DNA of 7,881 nucleotides. Source: JAKLKS01 sp964370855 (GTDB lineage Bacteria; Planctomycetota; JAJSAM01; JAKLKS01). The translations under genes and the position numbers were made by a program. The notes under the pieces were generated by a model, which saw only the letters and a list, made by a program, of their open reading frames with translations, was not told the DNA's origin and did no database searches. The DNA lies in NCBI GenBank assembly GCA_964370855.1, contig CAYJMF010000165.1:1-7881 (forward strand). The letters are read 5' to 3'. Positions within the stretch are counted from its first letter, which is position 1. Each line of letters opens with the position of its first letter. This document shows, piece after piece, positions 5,905-7,881 of this stretch.

Positions 5905-6611
5905 ACGGCGCCGGGGTCGTCGGTGACCACGCCGGCGCAGCCCGCGGCGACGACCCGCCGCGCCGCCGCCGCGTCGTTCACGGTCCAGGGGATCACGCGG
6001 CCTCCCGCGGCGGCGACCCCCTCCACGAGGGCCGTCGTGACGAGGGAGTGCTCCGGCATCAGGTCCGCCGCGCCGCTCCCCTTGAAGGCCGCCAGGGGCC
6101 GCGCCCCCAGCAGCCACCCCGCGATGCCGCCCCCCTTCGGGGAGACCACCAGCGCGGTGCGGATCCCGGGCGCGCGCCGGGAGAACCCCTCCAGCACCTC
6201 CCGGTGGAAGGAGGCGACCAGCAGCCACGAGAGCCGCGCGTCGGCCTTCATGGAGGTGAGGATGGAGGCCACCTTCTCCTCGAGCCCCGGCTCCTTGATC
6301 TCGACGATGGCCCCGGTGCGGCCGAGGAGCGCCCGCAGCGCCTCCTCCAGCGGGGGCACGCGATCCGACGCCTCCACCGCGGGGTCGCGGAGGTCCTCGA
6401 GGGCGAGGGAGCGCACCGGGACCCGCTTCCCCCCGGCGACGGCGGCGGTCTCGTCGTGGAAGACGACGATGCGCCCGTCCTTCGTGCCGCGGACGTCCAT
6501 CTCCACCCCGTCGGCCCCCGCGGCGGCGGCCTCGCGGAAGGCGCGGATGGTGTTCTCCCCGGCGCCGCCCCGCGGCGCGCCCCGGTGGGCGATGACGAGG
6601 GGGCGGCTCAC
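5883..6611 (-). CDS. Glycerophosphodiester phosphodiesterase
   Basis: The enzyme hydrolyses glycerophosphodiesters (deacylated phospholipids) to glycerol 3-phosphate and an alcohol, usually with a divalent metal. The 242-residue protein shows the GDPD TIM-barrel signature. IAHRG (7-11) gives catalytic His9 and Arg10, GENTIRAF (18-25) corresponds to the usual PENT block, and GADGVEMDVRGTKDGRIVVF (32-51) provides Glu37 and Asp39 for metal binding. HDE with His52, VEIKEP (103-108), WTVND (209-213) and VTDDP (229-233) complete it. There is no signal peptide or membrane segment, so it is probably cytosolic. The GTG start overlaps the hydrolase stop by four bases (GTGA, 6608-6611) and has GGAGG 7 nt upstream, so the start is well fixed and translation is coupled. 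The open frame continues upstream to 7358, but only in the shadow of the hydrolase. Bacterial relatives include UgpQ/GlpQ, but I do not assign a symbol. Confidence 0.92.
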   Translation of the reverse strand: MSRPLVIAHRGAPRGGAGENTIRAFREAAAAGADGVEMDVRGTKDGRIVVFHDETAAVAGGKRVPVRSLALEDLRDPAVEASDRVPPLEEALRALLGRTGAIVEIKEPGLEEKVASILTSMKADARLSWLLVASFHREVLEGFSRRAPGIRTALVVSPKGGGIAGWLLGARPLAAFKGSGAADLMPEHSLVTTALVEGVAAAGGRVIPWTVNDAAAARRVVAAGCAGVVTDDPGAVAPAVRG

Positions 6612-7429
6612 AGCCCCGCCTCCGCGAGGAAGCGGGCGACGGCGGCGGCGGTGCGCTCCCCGTGGCTCACGTGGGGGAGGTGGCCGCACTCCTCGATGCG
6701 TTCGAAGCGGGCCCCCGGGATGGCGTCCGCGGCGGCCGCCGCACCCCGGGGGGAGAGCACCGGGTCCCGGTCCCCGTGGAGCACGAGGACGGGCACGCGG
6801 ATCTCGTGGAGCCGCGGAGCCGCGTCGAAGCCCCGCATGGCCGCGAGGCAGGAGCCGAGGAACCCCTTGGTCCGGTGGAGGAACTGGACGCGGATCTCCT
6901 CCCGGATCCCCGGCCGGCACCACCGCCCCGGCGGCAGCATGACCGCGGCGAACACCCGCGGGTAGGGCCGGCGGGGCACGAGGGGGTGGAGCGCCGCCGC
7001 GAACCGGAGCGCCGGGGAGACGGACCCCCAGCCCGTGCCCCCCCCGATGAGGACGAGTCCCGCCACCCGCTCCGGCCGGGAGAGGACCGCCGCCAGGGCC
7101 ACCATCGCCCCGAAGGAGTGGCCGAGGAGCACCGCCTTGCGGTCGCCGTGGCCCCCCGCGTCGAGGGCGGCGAAGACCTCCTCCGCGAGATCCTCCATGC
7201 GGGGCGCGGGGGGGAGGGCGTTGGGCAGGTTCACGAGGAGGAGGTCCCGGTCCGCGGCGAGGGGGGCGAGCCGGGAAAAGGTCCGCCCGTCGAGGCCGAG
7301 CCCCGCGATGGCCGCGACGGGGGTGCGTCCCGCGCCGGGAGCGGGAGCGGCGGGCCACCGCCAGTAGGAGGCGGGGCGGCGGCCGGGGAGGGGCGAGGCC
7401 AGGAGGACCGGGGGAGCGGCGGGGGGCAT
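6608..7429 (-). CDS. Alpha/beta hydrolase-fold protein
   Basis: This 273-residue protein has the alpha/beta hydrolase layout. The expected HG-type oxyanion region appears here as IAGLGLDGRTF (41-51), then the nucleophile elbow GHSFG with Ser105 (103-107), VLVLHGDRDPVL with acid Asp222 (214-225), and GHLPHVSHGE with catalytic His250 (249-258). These give a complete Ser-Asp-His triad. The cap region (about 131-205) is Arg/Pro-rich with one W-C pair (170-171). There is no clear signal peptide. It is the first gene of a two-gene minus-strand operon and overlaps the phosphodiesterase by GTGA, so it may act on lipids or esters handled by that enzyme, which is an inference. Substrate cannot be read from sequence; esterase, lipase, haloalkane dehalogenase-like or C-C hydrolase members share this fold. 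The ATG start at 7429 lacks a properly spaced ribosome site (GAGGGGGA is too close) and has TATAGA 6 nt upstream. Confidence 0.88.
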   Translation of the reverse strand: MPPAAPPVLLASPLPGRRPASYWRWPAAPAPGAGRTPVAAIAGLGLDGRTFSRLAPLAADRDLLLVNLPNALPPAPRMEDLAEEVFAALDAGGHGDRKAVLLGHSFGAMVALAAVLSRPERVAGLVLIGGGTGWGSVSPALRFAAALHPLVPRRPYPRVFAAVMLPPGRWCRPGIREEIRVQFLHRTKGFLGSCLAAMRGFDAAPRLHEIRVPVLVLHGDRDPVLSPRGAAAAADAIPGARFERIEECGHLPHVSHGERTAAAVARFLAEAGL

Positions 7430-7547
7430 TCCCCCTCTATACCACGGGGGGAGGGAGGGGGCGGAGAGGAGGGGTAGAGATCTCCCCCTCCGGGCTCCTC
7501 GCTGGATCCTGTGGGTTCAGACTGGCGTTGCGCGCCTGCGGCGTGCG
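7430..7547. other. Intergenic leader region with a GC hairpin
   Basis: No gene is seen. GGAGGGG (7468-7474) pairs with CCCCTCC (7485-7491) around TAGAGATCTC, whose core GAGATCTC is itself palindromic. CTGGATCCT at 7502-7510 is a third copy of a word that is also found in each arm of the large inverted repeat to the right, so a decayed repeat unit may lie here. Confidence 0.45.
7436..7441 (-). promoter_or_regulatory. Candidate -10 hexamer TATAGA before hydrolase
   Basis: On the minus strand TATAGA is followed by GGGGGA and then ATG at 7429, so the gap is exactly 6 nt, as at the minus-strand gene starting at 224. It matches TATAAT at four positions. No -35 element is visible in the G/C-rich upstream sequence. 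A near-leaderless transcript is possible. Confidence 0.25.
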
Positions 7548-7598
7548 GCTCCCGACGGGGAGCATCGGGAAAGGACCCGATGCTCCCCCGTCGGGAGC
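7548..7598. repeat. Hairpin repeat, left copy
   Basis: GCTCCCGACGGGG-AGCATCGGG (7548-7569) pairs with 7576-7598, leaving a 6-nt loop AAAGGA. Pairing is complete apart from one unpaired base in the right arm's C5 run. The stem itself contains shorter palindromic words. No T-run follows. Confidence 0.85.
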
Positions 7599-7827
7599 GT
7601 AGGAAGTCAACGGAGGAAGGCGGCGGGGTCGAACCTGCCTGAGGATCCAGGTGCGGGGGAGCGGGTTCGGTACCCGGGGGAGGAGGGGACGGCGGGCACC
7701 TTCCGGAATCCCGGTGGTTCAAGGCACGAGCGGTGTGCGCCATCCCCCACGATCCAGAGCCCCGATCCCGTACCCCCCCTTCTGGATCCTCAGGGAAGTT
7801 CGATCTCGCCGCCTCCTTCCTCTCTAC

Positions 7828-7879
7828 GCTCCCGACGGGGGAGCATCGGGTCCTTTCCCGATGCGACCCCGTCGGGAGC
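7828..7879. repeat. Hairpin repeat, right copy (inverted)
   Basis: This is the same hairpin in opposite orientation. The 23-nt arms 7828-7850 and 7857-7879 pair at 21 of 23 positions, with loop TCCTTT, the reverse complement of the left copy's AAAGGA. The two mismatches lie at 7865-7866 (GA where CT would pair). Shared loop sequence and flanking CTACGCTCCCGAC show descent from one unit. Confidence 0.85.
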
Positions 7880-7881
7880 CG

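Larger units (their letters stand above)
7548..7879. repeat. Large imperfect inverted repeat, arms about 150 bp
   Basis: The segment 7548-7700 and the reverse complement of 7732-7879 are related along their whole length, with a loop of about 31 bp (7701-7731). The outer ends are hairpins in their own right (listed separately). The mid part 7621-7650 matches the reverse complement of 7782-7811 at 26 of 30 positions, including GAGGATCCAG. The inner ends GGCGGGCACC (7691-7700) and GGTGTGCGCC (7732-7741) also pair nearly perfectly. A stretch near 7604-7612 is an insertion in the left arm. No convincing coding frame spans it. It could be a MITE-like element, a tail-to-tail pair of a dispersed repeat, or a structured RNA. 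The window stops just after the right hairpin, so further copies may follow. Confidence 0.8.

Noticed and set aside
6612..7358. N-terminal extension of the phosphodiesterase frame to 7358
   Set aside because: It overlaps the hydrolase gene completely and is Arg/Pro/Gly-rich. The GTG at 6611 has a good ribosome site and begins right before the HRG motif.
7621..7811. tRNA-like words (GGTTCGAC, GTTCGATC, GGGTTCGG) in the right-hand repeat region
   Set aside because: The T-arm stems do not pair properly (several mismatches in five-base stems) and no acceptor or anticodon arm can be placed. The words belong to the inverted repeat.
7548..7879. Twin hairpins as intrinsic terminators
   Set aside because: There is no T-run after either hairpin on either strand, and the downstream side of the hydrolase operon is at 5883, not here.
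7548..7879. CRISPR array
   Set aside because: There are only two copies, in opposite orientation, and the sequence between them is itself related, so it is not a set of unique spacers.

Overview
The window is very GC-rich throughout (roughly 70% or more by eye) and is packed with bacterial genes. A YdjY-domain protein sits next to a membrane protein of the type found in Bat/MoxR-like loci, and there are GC-rich palindromic repeats between genes. Together these suggest an uncultured Planctomycetota-like bacterium. The assignment is an inference from gene content and is tentative.

Layout. Positions 1-224 (minus strand) hold a poorly behaved partial region. One frame opens with a clear signal peptide and runs off the window edge. 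Another frame carries a 20-residue stretch resembling the LPLGGY region of RseP site-2 proteases, but it sits behind an in-frame TAA and close to a run of 12 C. A gene-free 225-522 region follows, with an AT-rich tandem 8-mer and small hairpins. A plus-strand block then runs from 523 to 5857. It contains a membrane-anchored coiled-coil/YdjY protein, a translationally coupled membrane protein (14-bp overlap), myo-inositol-1-phosphate synthase (ino1), an 83-bp REP-like palindrome, amidophosphoribosyltransferase (purF), and a small stand-alone FHA protein. Convergent to this block, on the minus strand, lies a two-gene operon: an alpha/beta hydrolase (7429-6608) overlapping by GTGA a glycerophosphodiester phosphodiesterase (6611-5883). 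The last ~450 bases carry no recognisable gene. They are dominated by a 332-bp imperfect inverted repeat whose two ends are near-perfect 22-23-bp hairpins.

How the genes fit together. ino1 makes L-myo-inositol 1-phosphate from glucose 6-phosphate, and the phosphodiesterase/hydrolase pair could act on phospholipid-derived glycerophosphodiesters, so a loose phospholipid-headgroup theme is possible but unproven. purF is the committed step of purine synthesis and looks independent of its neighbours. The YdjY protein and the coupled membrane protein probably work together at the membrane, function unknown. The most unusual material is non-coding: the REP-like palindrome that ends 14 nt before the purF start and replaces any Shine-Dalgarno site, and the large inverted repeat at the right edge.
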